Assembly: GCA_038093975.1 (NCBI GenBank)
Contig: JBBPTG010000089.1
Span: 1-64,000 of the forward strand
DNA: 64,000 nt
Reading direction: 5' to 3'
DNA from: Chalciporus piperatus
Taxonomy: Eukaryota; Basidiomycota; Agaricomycetes; Boletales; Boletaceae
The position numbers were made by a program, and so were the translations under genes. Positions 11,271-21,376 of the stretch are shown in pieces (the stretch's first letter is position 1; each line of letters starts with the position of its first letter). The notes beneath the pieces were generated by a model that saw nothing but the letters and a program-made list of their open reading frames with translations, was not told the origin of the DNA and made no database searches.

Positions 11271-12286
11271 TCATAAAGAATACAGAACTTGCATTTTCAG
11301 CCCGACCACACCTCCACCACGCCCATCCCATCCAGGTATCTCTGCGCGACACACCGGACATCTAGATCAACAGCAAGTGTCCAAACGAAGGCATCAGTAA
11401 AACGAGAGCTGAGTGGGGTATATGCATGCACTTACCTAGCTGGAGGTGCCCCATCCATAGCGATGACCATATTCCTCCTTATAGTCGACTTGACAGCTGT
11501 GAATAGGCACTGTCCACAGCATATATGCCCACAGGGCGTCAAGGTCGCATTCGTCGGAGGGGAGAAGCAAATGGGACAGGTATATGCGGCAAGAGGTTCG
11601 AGTATAGGGGCGGTATTCGTTGCGATCTTGGTTTTACTCGAGGAAGCGAGTTGAGATGGGGATGTCGGTTCATCGTCACTGAGGACAATTGGCGAATCAC
11701 CGGAAGAAATCCGGTCTAGTTTCGGGGTAACAATGATTCGTTCGTCCTCATCGGAAAGCTCGGGGTGAGCAGTTAAATTGGGCGACGAGGATGCTTGCGG
11801 GGGAACGAGAGCCGGATCCGGAGATACCTGGGCGGATTCCTCGCATTCATTCTCAGGGCCTCCCGAAGCTATGTCTTGGGGGATGTCCCATGTTGAAAGT
11901 TGGGTGAAGTGGCTTCCAGACTGACTGGGGATCTGGGCTAAGCTGGATTCTGCGGTATTTGGAGGGGGAGTCTGCCACTCTTCAGACTGACGCCCGCTGC
12001 TGGCTAGTTGATCTTCTTCGAGACTCGCATCCTCTTCCTCATCGGACTGAAAGTCTACCCTCCTTCGTTTGTGTCTGTGACGATCAGAGCCACATGGAGC
12101 ATAAGGCTCGTCTTCATCGTGATCAAGGGGATGGGTTGGGGACAAGGTGCGGCTCTTGGGATGGCGTGAGGATGCCCTTGACGTGGTCGCTGACCTTGGA
12201 GGTGGGTTGCGGGATGTAGATGGTGCTGGTAGTGGAAGGGACGCGTTGGGTGACGTGAGGTCGATAGCGTCTTGTACTGTGCTCAT
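11271..12286 (-). CDS. RING-type SUMO-targeted ubiquitin ligase-like protein
   Basis: Two exons, 11436-12286 and 11271-11361 (intron GTAAGTG...TGATCTAG), give 313 residues. A long acidic, Ser/Pro-rich N-terminal region holds SUMO-interaction-like motifs: AIDLTS near residue 7 and SPIVLSDDE near residue 200. A basic RHRHKRRRVDF stretch looks like a nuclear signal. The C-terminal C3HC4 RING (from about residue 237) reads CPICF, CGHICCGQC, then CPVCR in exon 2. SIMs plus a C-terminal RING is the Slx8/RNF4 plan, predicting a nuclear E3 ligase acting on SUMOylated proteins. It is divergent from ERV41, with about 200 bp between the starts. Confidence 0.75.
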
Positions 12287-12487
12287 CGTGGCCGACGACG
12301 ACGAAATTTGGTGAGAATGACGAGTGGATATTGCGTAATAAATGTGGGAGAGTCTCTGGGGTCATACTGACACGTATCCCGAAAAGCTTGCAAAGTGTGG
12401 TCAAGTCTGTCACACAAACCAACCTCGGAACGGGCAACGACTCGACGTTCTTCCCAGCTTGCTCACTGGGTTCAATAGCGCTCAGCA

Positions 12488-14522
12488 ATGTCTGCGGCAC
12501 AGGAAACGGATACTTCGCTCCTCGACCAGTTCGATACAGCCATGCCCATGCCGCTCGCACAGTTCGATGCATTCCCCAAGCTACCCTCCACTTACAAGTC
12601 TCGCTCAGAATCTCGCGGTTTCCTCACTCTTTTCGTCATTTTCATCGCCTTTCTTCTTGTACTAAACGATCTTGGGGAGTATATCTGGGGTTGGGCCGAT
12701 TACGAGTTCAGCGTCGATACCCAATCAGCAAGCTTTATGAATATCAACGTCGACATGGTCGTCAACACCCCGTGTCAATGCAAGTACCATAGTGATCACT
12801 GCCCTGCCAATGAATTCACCCCTCCGCGACTTAGACCTCAGTGTGGACTTGCGTGACGTCGTCGGCGATCGCCTGTTCCTTAGCAAAGGATTCCGTCGTG
12901 ACGGGGTAACGTCCCCACGTTTTCGCTTCTTCAGCCGCATCTAATCAGTCATTCTAGACAACCTTTGACATTGGACAAGCTACCACCCTGAGGTTTGTGT
13001 CGTCCCGGCTTGCGTACCTGCATACACCGACTAACCGTGACTCACGTGATACTTTCGATTGTGTATTGTAGGGAACACGCCAAAGCCTTGTCTGCTCGCC
13101 AGGCACTTGCTCAATCGAGAAAGTCGCGAGGATTATTCTCGTTCTTCAAGCGTGCGGAACCTGACTACAGGCCAACGTACAATCATCAGCCAAACGGCGA
13201 TGCATGCCGAATTTACGGTACCCTTGGCGTGAAGAAGCTAACAGGTGAATATATGCGCATATATGCACGTTCTCTCAGCCTTACCCCCTCCCTCAGCCAA
13301 CTTGCACATTACCGCTCTCGGACATGGATACGCCAGCAATGTCCACGTGCCACACGATAGTATGTTTGTGTGCCATGACGTCACTCGCTGATGCTCAATC
13401 ATACTTGCATAGAACTGAATCTTTCGCATGTCATAACCGAATATTCGTTCGGGCCTTATTTCCCGGATATTGCTCAGCCACTCGATTACTCATTTGAGCT
13501 CGCCCGGGACCGTATGTGTCTACCATTTACTGTATCAACATACTGACGATTTGGTGTCTTAGCATTCATGGCATACCAATACTACCTTCACGTGGTGCCT
13601 ACAACTTACGTTGCGCCTCGGTCCTCGCCTCTCCACACGAACCAATACAGTGTTACTCACTATACTCGCAAATTGAATGACGATGGCACTCCCGGCATCT
13701 TCTTCAAGTTCGAACTGGACCCTATGGTGATCACAATCCATCAACGCACGACCAGTTTGGTGCAGCTTTTGATCAGGTACGGCAAAATCTCAAAAAGAAT
13801 TGACACCGGAGACTCAGTCATTCAACCCGAATAGATGTGTCGGTGTCATTGGCGGTGTATTCACTTGCACTTCGTACTTCCTCCGCCTGACGGTCAAAAC
13901 CTTCGAAGCCGTCTCAGGTGCTGACTCGACCCCAGGAATTGTTGCCGCAGAATCGACATCCGTCAAGCGCAAATGGACAGGTGGTCACCTCCGGGCACGT
14001 TCCACCGCCAACACCGGGCGCGTCATACGTCAGGGGAACGGTTGGGTCGTCGAAGGTGCCTCGACGCCATATTCAGGTTCGCCCGTAACGGGCACGTTCG
14101 GTCCACAGAGTCCTCACTCTCACTCGCCCTTCCCCACAACGTCCCCCGCTCTCCCCCCACCGCCATCCGCGTCTGCAACGTCAACTACGTTCTCAGTACC
14201 TCCAACACCTGCTCCTGGAAATGGTGTTGGTCTCGGACTGGGTGGGTCTGCCTTTGGACATTCGCGCTCGCCAAGCTTGATGGGTGGACACTCGAGGTCA
14301 CCTAGTATGATTGGTGGACACTCGAGGTCGCCTAGTATGGTGGGTGGACACCTGAGGACGCCGAGTATGTTGAGGAACGTTAGTGTGGATGGGACGGGAT
14401 TGGGATTGGGACCGGCGGGTGTGCCGCTGCCGGCGTCGCCGTTCCCTGGATCGGTACCGCCTACGCCGATGATAGGCATTACGCCGCCGCCTCCGCCAAG
14501 GTCTGCGAAAAAGGATGATTGA
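12488..14522 (+). CDS. ERV41: ERGIC/COPII vesicle protein Erv41 with long C-terminal extension
   Basis: Eight exons: 12488-12779, 12835-12905, 12958-12992, 13072-13244, 13297-13359, 13413-13511, 13563-13776 and 13835-14522. They give 544 residues. The N-terminal transmembrane segment (GFLTLFVIFIAFLLVLND), the lumenal LSVDLRDVVGDRL and LHVVPTTY segments, and the second membrane segment (about residues 316-333, CVGVIGGVFTCTSYFL) match Erv41/ERGIC2. That protein works with Erv46 as a cargo receptor between ER and Golgi. Intron 1 is GC-AG (GCAAGT...TTAG), the only choice that keeps the frame. The cytosolic tail is about 200 residues longer than in yeast, low in complexity, with GGHSRSPS repeats. 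Its tail and 3' flank are partly copied, inverted, near 30.6 kb. Confidence 0.9.
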
Positions 14523-14918
14523 GGGAGGGACGAAAGTTTGAGGGCTCCGTCGGGGCGGCTTCCTTTTTTCATCGCGACCGTCTGGGTCTTGTAACTCTTC
14601 CTGATTTGTATCTACCAAAGTCAAGAGATAACTCGGTCTGTTTTAGGCTCTCGTGACTAACGTGAATGGATACAGTGACTATGTGACTATGTATAGTCTT
14701 GCATGGCTAACGATGGCTGGGGAAAGGAATGGTAGCGGACCGTGGCTTCTCGTCCTTTTCGCGCAGATCCTCGTTTCCCCGTTTCAAAGGTCTTTCTCTC
14801 GAGGATGTTTCGTCAGATTAAACTCTCCGTAGAAACACACTACCAAGATATAAGATACAGGCGTGAAAACGGCGTTGTGAGATGACATATTCGTTGCGTG
14901 GTCACAGCAACTTGTCGA
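14523..14918. other. gene-free stretch between ERV41 and the F-box gene
   Basis: ERV41 3' flank and F-box gene promoter. Bases 14745-14825 (TTCGCGCAGATCCTCGTTTC...) recur at about 29000-29085, downstream of SPT2. No separate gene is seen. Confidence 0.5.
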
Positions 14919-16677
14919 ATGACTCGGGCAGCTCCTTCATCTCTCATTATGTAAGCGTCTTCAAGGTGGATCCCAATCAATTTGCAATCAAACTACTACA
15001 GCTCGGAGAGAATGGCTCTCTTCATCCCATCCCTTCTGTCTAAGGAAGACTGGAACAACCTTGGTGGTTCGTATAGCCACTTCTTTAGGTGCTCACCGTC
15101 CACTTACTCGTATCCGGAGCACAGTTGAACTTGAACGTGGAGAGCCATGCTATGTCAACAATTTGCCTCCAGAACTACTCTCGCGCATTTTTCAGTTCAG
15201 CATTGCCCACCAGACAGACTCTGGCCTCGCTGACAGCAATGATGCTGTCGCGTGTGAAGCAGAAACAGGTCGCTCCCAAGTCCCAGCGGCCTTCCGAGTC
15301 CCAGCCGTAACGTTGTTCTTCACACTCGGGACACTCTGTAGCATCTGTGAACGGGCCGGTATAAACGATACACTTGCGAATGCAGATGTCATTGATCATT
15401 TCTTCGACTCCGCTGAGGTCGCTGACAAGTCTTTTGACCTGGGAGAGACTTGGAAGATCGAGCCTGTCATGAGCATTGTTTCCCAGATTTGTCGTTACTG
15501 GCATGATGTGGCAATCGCGACCCCGTCTCTCTGGACTTCCATCACAATCACTCCACCTACACCAGACCACTGCATTGCTTATTTGCTGGAACGAACCAAA
15601 GACCTCCCCATAGACATCGACTGTTCAACACTTTCCTCGGGGGGCTATGAATTGCTGCTTGCACATGTGCATCGCTGGCGCTCCATGAAGATGACATTCC
15701 CGAGCTCTGAATCCATGGAGGGATTTCTTGAAGCTGCTTCTCAGCCATCCATCCCCGCCGCTGCCCAGATCACCACTTTACAACTCCAGCTAGGCATGGA
15801 TCAACCCCTCAGCAGGTGTCGCCGAGAAACCTACCCACCTGAATCATTCCTCACTCTCTTCGGTGGGTTGGCGCCGTGTCTCGAGCAAATAACGCTTTGG
15901 GGGGTGCACATAGACTGGAATCAGCACTGGATCTCCTCCGCATCTAATCTTACACACCTCGACCTCGGATTTCATGTGCACGAACCTTCCTTCTCTTGGC
16001 CGCAGTTAGTCACCATCTTGCGGGGGTCTCCGAAGCTGAAGAAACTCAGTCTACGCACAGACCTGCGGGGAATACCAGATGATTTCATGCTAGATAGTCC
16101 AATCCACCTTCTCGATTTGACCCACATTGTCCTCGGATACGATATTCATCTACTCGAAAAGGTTTACGTGCCAGCTCTCAAAAGTCTTGGTCTATGTCTC
16201 CACCATGAAGACTGCTACATGTTCTTCCCGGAGCTCGCCGACATGACAGGTCCCTTGCCCGATGCTCAACGTCGTCCTTTGCTCAGCGGTCTCGAAAAGT
16301 TCAAGGTCGTCTACATGCCCTGTAGATATTCGTCATCCGTCGAGTTCCTCTACGGAGCACTTCAGAACATCAAATCACTCACCCTTGCTCTTCGAGACTT
16401 TCACGACCACTTCCTCAAGCTCCTCGCCACCCCTTGCCCGTTGGCAGGACATGATGTCTGGCTACCTCACCTAGAAACTGTCTACCTCACGGATGCGTAC
16501 GAGAGCGCAGATGCCATCCAAGAGGTACTGCAGGAGCGGGAGAAGTTGGGGTATCCTATCAAATCATTGTTCGTGGACACATGTGATTCGGCCGATGAAA
16601 ATTTGCGGTTGAGCAGGTTGAAGGAATATGTGGAGAGGTTTGGCTTCTACAACGAAGTGTATGGGAGAGTGATGTAG
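14919..16677 (+). CDS. F-box protein with leucine-rich region
   Basis: Three exons, 14919-14950, 15002-15063 and 15125-16677, give 548 residues. The F-box reads NNLPPELLSRIFQFSI, followed by SQICRYWHDVAIATPSLW, the usual second half of basidiomycete F-boxes. The rest is LRR-like (NLTHLDLGFHV, SPKLKKLSLRTDL). It likely recruits substrates to an SCF ubiquitin ligase. The first two exons were placed by comparison with the partial copy at 24.4-25.5 kb, which conserves both splice sites. About 60 codons between F-box halves (AVTLFFTLGTLCSICERAG...) are absent from that copy, so they are an insertion here or a deletion there; a retained intron is also possible. Confidence 0.8.
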
Positions 16678-17050
16678 CGGGGAAGCAGGAGGCATTGGTG
16701 TTTTCTGAAAGGGTGTACGCAGAAGCGAACCTTTGCAAGTACGCGAGGCTCGGGAGATGTAGTGAGCAACGTAAGAGCATCTCTGATGAATATTGCCCTG
16801 GTCCACCTTCTGCGGACCCTTGAGGCAGGTTGTAGCCAGCCAATGCTCGGTTTGTGCAGAGTCATTGTACATAAATTAAAGCCCGAAGCGCTATCCGGAT
16901 CTGTGGTGGATGACCACTGACCAGATGCATACATGCTCTTGCCAATGATTCTAGCCTGAGTGACTACGCTGGCGACAGTGACTGGTCCGACGCCCTGGTA
17001 TGGAAAAAGACAATAAGGACAATATCCAGCCTCCGAGCCATGTTCTTTCA

Positions 17051-18679
17051 ATGGATAGCCCCAGCGGGGAGAGTTCTCCCGCAGTAGTGCTGTGAGTGTT
17101 GAGACTTGATAATGATATCACGTTGCCGCATTTTCATGGGTCCGATGGAAACTCGTGTTCAGAAGGGGCATTTACAGTGCCTCTGACCCGCAACGCACTC
17201 ACGATGACGATGGCCGCGGCCGAGATGACCATGCTGAAGGCCTACAATCTGACAATGCGACGCCCAATCTCTCTGCCGAACTAGAGGATGTCCCTGAGCT
17301 TGCTCGTCTGATAAACAACCCACCTTCTCAACAATCGTACGTCTGAGTTGAAAGGGCACTGTAATTACAGCTAACAAGCATTTGATTGAACCATATTCAA
17401 AGCCGATCGGTCTACGATAACGACCTCACTGAACATATCAGACGAGACGGAGACCAACCCATCGCGTCAGGTAGCTATGGTGACATTTACAGAGGGTTTC
17501 TCAGGCTGCAGACGAATGATCGGGAGATCAAGGTATGGTCAAATGCAACTTGACATGCCTTAAACCGATCGCTCGTTTAGGTTGCGATCAAAGCAATCAA
17601 GCTATTTGTCGAGGATTTTACTGCTGACATGCCCAAGAGAGCAAAGGTGCATGATAGTTCATACTTTTGATCATGTTTACGAGCTAAATTTTTGTTCGCA
17701 CACACCGACGACTCGGACAACAGCGACTTCGTCGAGAGATCAAAGTGTGGCAGAGGTCACGCCATCCCAACATAATTCCACTCTATGGAATAGCGAGAGG
17801 CTTCGGAGAGTTTCCCGCCTTGGTCTGTCCTTGGGCCGAAAATGGAGCGCTAACGCCATACCTCGAACGTTTCAGCGATTCTTTGCGAAGGTCACAAAGA
17901 CTGTCCCTGGTATCGTCTTTCAATATTTCGTATCTATCAAGAGCTTAGAAAGTCTGATAGCTAGATGATGTTGCCAAGGGCCTTCATCACTGTGAGTGAG
18001 ACAAAGGTCCCCAGGGGTTGTTTACCTTCATGAGAGTTCTCGTTATTGACAGTACACTCTCTGTCCATTGTGCACGGTGATCTATCGGGGGTACGTGTTT
18101 TCAGGGATCTTGTGTTGATACTGTGACAACTTTCCACTCAGTCTAACGTGCTCGTCCATGGTGATGGAAGGGCATGTATCGCTGATTTGGGATTGTCAGC
18201 GTTATTGACGGAATTATCGAGATCAACATTCGCAACATCATTCCGTGGAAAAGGGACCTTGCGCTGGACAGCCCCGGAACTACTCGACCTTGGTGATGTC
18301 GATCTCGAGCATGAGTCGGATGCGACCGAGACGAACATTACTCCCAGCACCCGCAGTGATGTGTATTCGTTTGGATGGCTTAATGCTGCAGGCAAGTGGC
18401 AGTGGGTATGATATTCAATACGAGCAGCCCGACGAATTGACGATCTAGATTTTGACGGGGAACGTACCCTATCATTATTACAGTCGAGATGGCCAGGTTA
18501 TCACGGCTATCTTGAGGGGTGTCACACCGCGGAGGCCGGCTCAGTCCACTACAAACCCTATCACGGACATCGAGTGGCAGTTCATCCAACGCTGCTGGTC
18601 GCCAGCCAATGCTATTCAACGCCGGCCGTCCAGCATGGGGATCGTTGATTTCATGGAGAGCTTGAGCGATGAGGAGTAA
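17051..18679 (+). CDS. protein kinase, Agaricomycete HGDLS type
   Basis: Nine exons: 17051-17091, 17163-17336, 17403-17532, 17581-17646, 17724-17909, 17961-17991, 18053-18090, 18142-18405 and 18449-18679. They give 386 residues. The motifs are a glycine loop (ASGSYGDIYRG), VAIK lysine, catalytic IVHGDLSGSNVLV (HGD replacing HRD), CIADLGLS (DLG replacing DFG), TAPELL and SDVYSFG. These mark the tyrosine-kinase-like families expanded in mushrooms; the substrate is unknown. Near 18376 the usual xLMLQ after SFG is broken by an apparent one-base insertion. A GTATGA donor at 18406 restores the frame at the cost of odd residues (NAAGKWQW). The gene may therefore be functional with a changed helix, or newly damaged. 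Confidence 0.7.
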
Positions 18680-19139
18680 TTGGGTTCACCTAAGTTGCGT
18701 CGTGCGAACCCTGGGAGAGGGCATGACCATCGGAAAGGAAGGTTTATTAGTGCAGAGGTGTAATGGGAAAGAATGGACTGGTCTACGAAAGAACAAATGT
18801 CGATCCGCAATCAAAATCGGGACTCTCGACTGGTTAATTGTAATGTGGTCTTCGAATCCTGGTCGTAACGAGTGATAGAATACATGCAAAACAAGAATTC
18901 GTGCTGGAAACAGGAAGCCTAAGGCCACAAGACCCATATGAATGACTGCGGCCCAAGAAGTAACCGAGCACCGGCGTTGGCTGCGTAAGTTACAAACGCC
19001 GCGGCTCATGAAATCCATTTCCGCAAGGTGAAAATCGAATTGAAGCGGGACCAGTAGCGGACTCAGCTGCGGTGGAGAAACAGAAGCCTTCTCCACGGAA
19101 CGATCTCTCAGACGGTTAAAATAAGCAAGGAAAGAGAGG
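18680..19139. other. gene-free stretch downstream of the kinase
   Basis: Kinase 3' flank. No coding frame or repeat of note. Confidence 0.4.
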
Positions 19140-19800
19140 CCGAGGTTGTGTAGGTGGGATGGTCATGAGAGGGTGAGTTGTATAGCCTCCGAGTCTTTCT
19201 GCGTTGCAATCGCTTGCTCAACTCAGTCACCCGGGCGGACGTGATCAAACCGAGTCCTGAAACGATCAGTGATCGGTAGTCGCACAGCTTCCTGCCTTGT
19301 GATCGACATCTCCGGGGCCACCGGTATGGTAGAAACGGGTGTGAGGGAGACACCAACGTTGCTCAAGTGACCCGAACCAGCACGGTCGACGTCATGCATC
19401 AGGACTACAGCTTACAGCCTCCTCCTGCCTCATAATCGCTTGGTTGAGGTCGTCAAGGTCGCCGAGTTGTCCGATCAGGATGGCCAAAGGCTGTGATACG
19501 TACGTACAACTTCCTCTTGATTCTCAATCATCGCTTGCTCGAGGTCGCACAGGTCACCAAGCCGGTTGAAACGAATACTGAGGGACACTCCGACCAGCAC
19601 AGTCGTGATGGTCATCAGGAGTCAGTCGTACAGCTTCCCGCTGGCTCGAAATTGCTTGGTCTAGGTGACGAATGTCACCCAGACGATCGAAGCAAGACAC
19701 TGGCGTTCTTCGAGCGACCAGCCCTGCCAGGATGATCCGTTTGAGTGAGTTGGGCAGCACCCTCCTACATCTCAATTGCTTGATCGAGATCGGTCGGACG
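19140..19800 (-). pseudogene. relic of a TPR-repeat gene
   Basis: On the minus strand, degenerate tetratricopeptide units recur every 120-140 bp. Recognisable pieces are FDRLGDIRHLDQAISSQREA with VRLTPDDHH, GDLCDLEQAMIENQEEVV, and LGDLDDLNQAIMRQEEAV. This is the pattern of the kinesin-light-chain-like TPR arrays expanded in Agaricomycetes. Stops and frame changes occur in every unit, so no product is expected. It abuts the promoter of K3, which probably inserted next to or into it. Confidence 0.7.
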
Positions 19801-19812
19801 CAACAAAACCCC

Positions 19813-19823
19813 TGCATAAAAGG
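19813..19823 (+). promoter_or_regulatory. TATA box of K3
   Basis: TGCATAAAAGG about 80 nt upstream of the K3 start codon, matching K1, K2 and K7. Confidence 0.6.
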
Positions 19824-19901
19824 CGGCCTTCTCGTTCCCACTGATCTACCCCAATCCACCCACTTCGCGCTCTTCCCCTCACGCCGTTCAACGACTAAAC
19901 G

Positions 19902-20324
19902 ATGCAGTTCTCCCGTCTATTCTTTATTCTCGCCGTTGCAGCTGCAGTGCTCGCTGTCCCTGTTGTGAGTGACCGTTTGCACTCCGGTTCACTGATCGGT
20001 ACGTCAGGGGATGGGACTAATTCGGATCGATAGGACCCCACAGTGAAACGCGCTGAAGTTGAGGCACTCTACAGCGTAAGTTTCTCTCTCTCTCTTTCAG
20101 TTGTCCTCAGTGTGTTCATGCTATTCCCTTAGCCCCCTGACTGGAAGCGAAGCGCTGAAGTTGAAGAGCGCCAAAATGTAAGTTCGTTTTCTCTTTCAGT
20201 TATCCTCGGTGTGTTCATGCTATCCTCGTAGCCCGACTGGAAGCGCGGCACCGTGCGTTCTTATTTCCTTTCAGCTGCGTCGGGTGTGTTCATACTATTC
20301 TCTTAGCCCACTGACCGGAAATGA
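19902..20324 (+). CDS. K3: Kex2-type repeat peptide precursor, truncated by a stop
   Basis: Five phase-0 exons, 19902-19964, 20034-20075, 20133-20177, 20232-20252 and 20307-20324, give 62 residues. After the signal peptide come DPTVKRAEVEALYS, PPDWKRSAEVEERQN, PDWKRGT and PTDRK-stop. In the fifth exon the codon that is CGA (R) in K1/K2 is TGA (20322-20324). This is a C-to-T change that removes the final KR and the following unit. Splice sites and sequence beyond the stop still resemble an exon and a terminal SP... exon. K3 is thus a shortened precursor or early pseudogene. Three KR sites remain. Confidence 0.6.
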
Positions 20325-21376
20325 AGCGCTGAAGCTGAAGAACGCGGAACCGTACGTTTTTACTTGTTTGCTGCGTGTTCGCATTATTCCGACCGCTTTC
20401 AGCTGTAGAATTCGGCCTGCACATGCCATTTTCCTAGTCCCCTGCCTCCTTGTAATATCATATTTATTCTATGTATTCCTTATCGTGAGGCTTATCGTCC
20501 TTGTATTCTTGCTCACCCTGACCGAGCCATACTTTGATGCACGATCAATATCACCAATATCGTCGAGCCGCCGAAAACGAGTGTTGTACAGGACGCCGAG
20601 GTTATTCATGCGAGTATACCGGCGCGGTCAGCATGGTCATCAGAGGTAAGGCGTAAAGACTTGAGAGAATGCATTACTAGTATGTGAGGCAGTGGAGGCC
20701 CTTGCTGGACTCATCATGATGTTCGTTGCACACGTCAGCTTGTTTTCAACTCATTCTCAGAAAATTTCAGTCTGAGTCCTAAGGTATGGTCCATGGTATG
20801 GTCCAAAGCTGTCCAAAGCTAGATTTTTTCACCCTCGATCTCAAGTGCAAAGGCCACGTACATCATCCACGACACCCGGGCCAAGCTTCGATTTCCAGCT
20901 TAATACGTCGCAGCAGCAATCGTTCGACATCCAGTACGAACGTTGAGGGCGCACATCCTACCCAAGGACTGATCAAGTACGAAATCTACACATAATCTAC
21001 ACGTGCGTCGTCATTGCTGTTACCCTTTCGGTCGGTCTCAAGGTTGAGTGTCGGACGTTCGTCTTTGTAGCTCACCGTAAGTTGAGGGATATCAATAAAG
21101 AAAGGGGATGCTTTCGAAACACCCTTGTTCACAGGTGTAGACAAAGCCTAGCCTACAGAATGAGCGCATAGAGCTTGAGTCCAGTGTAGCCACCACAGAT
21201 AAGGACAACGATGCGGCACATAGACTTACTTGATCACAAAGCAAGCGCGTCATGAGGGTAGACCTAAGCAATACATGATATTAAAATCCGATACAATCCG
21301 CTTGATGATGGCCACTGAAGGTATACAAAAAGTGAAAACAAGATGTCATCTACACGGAGCAAGGGAATGTCTTGCT
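20325..21376. other. 3' region of K3 and gene-free stretch
   Basis: The first 200 bp match the shared K-gene 3' region (TCGTGAGGCTTATCGTCC, CTGACCGAGCCAT). The rest shows no gene. A short direct repeat (GGTATGGTCCA) lies near 20.78 kb. Confidence 0.4.
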
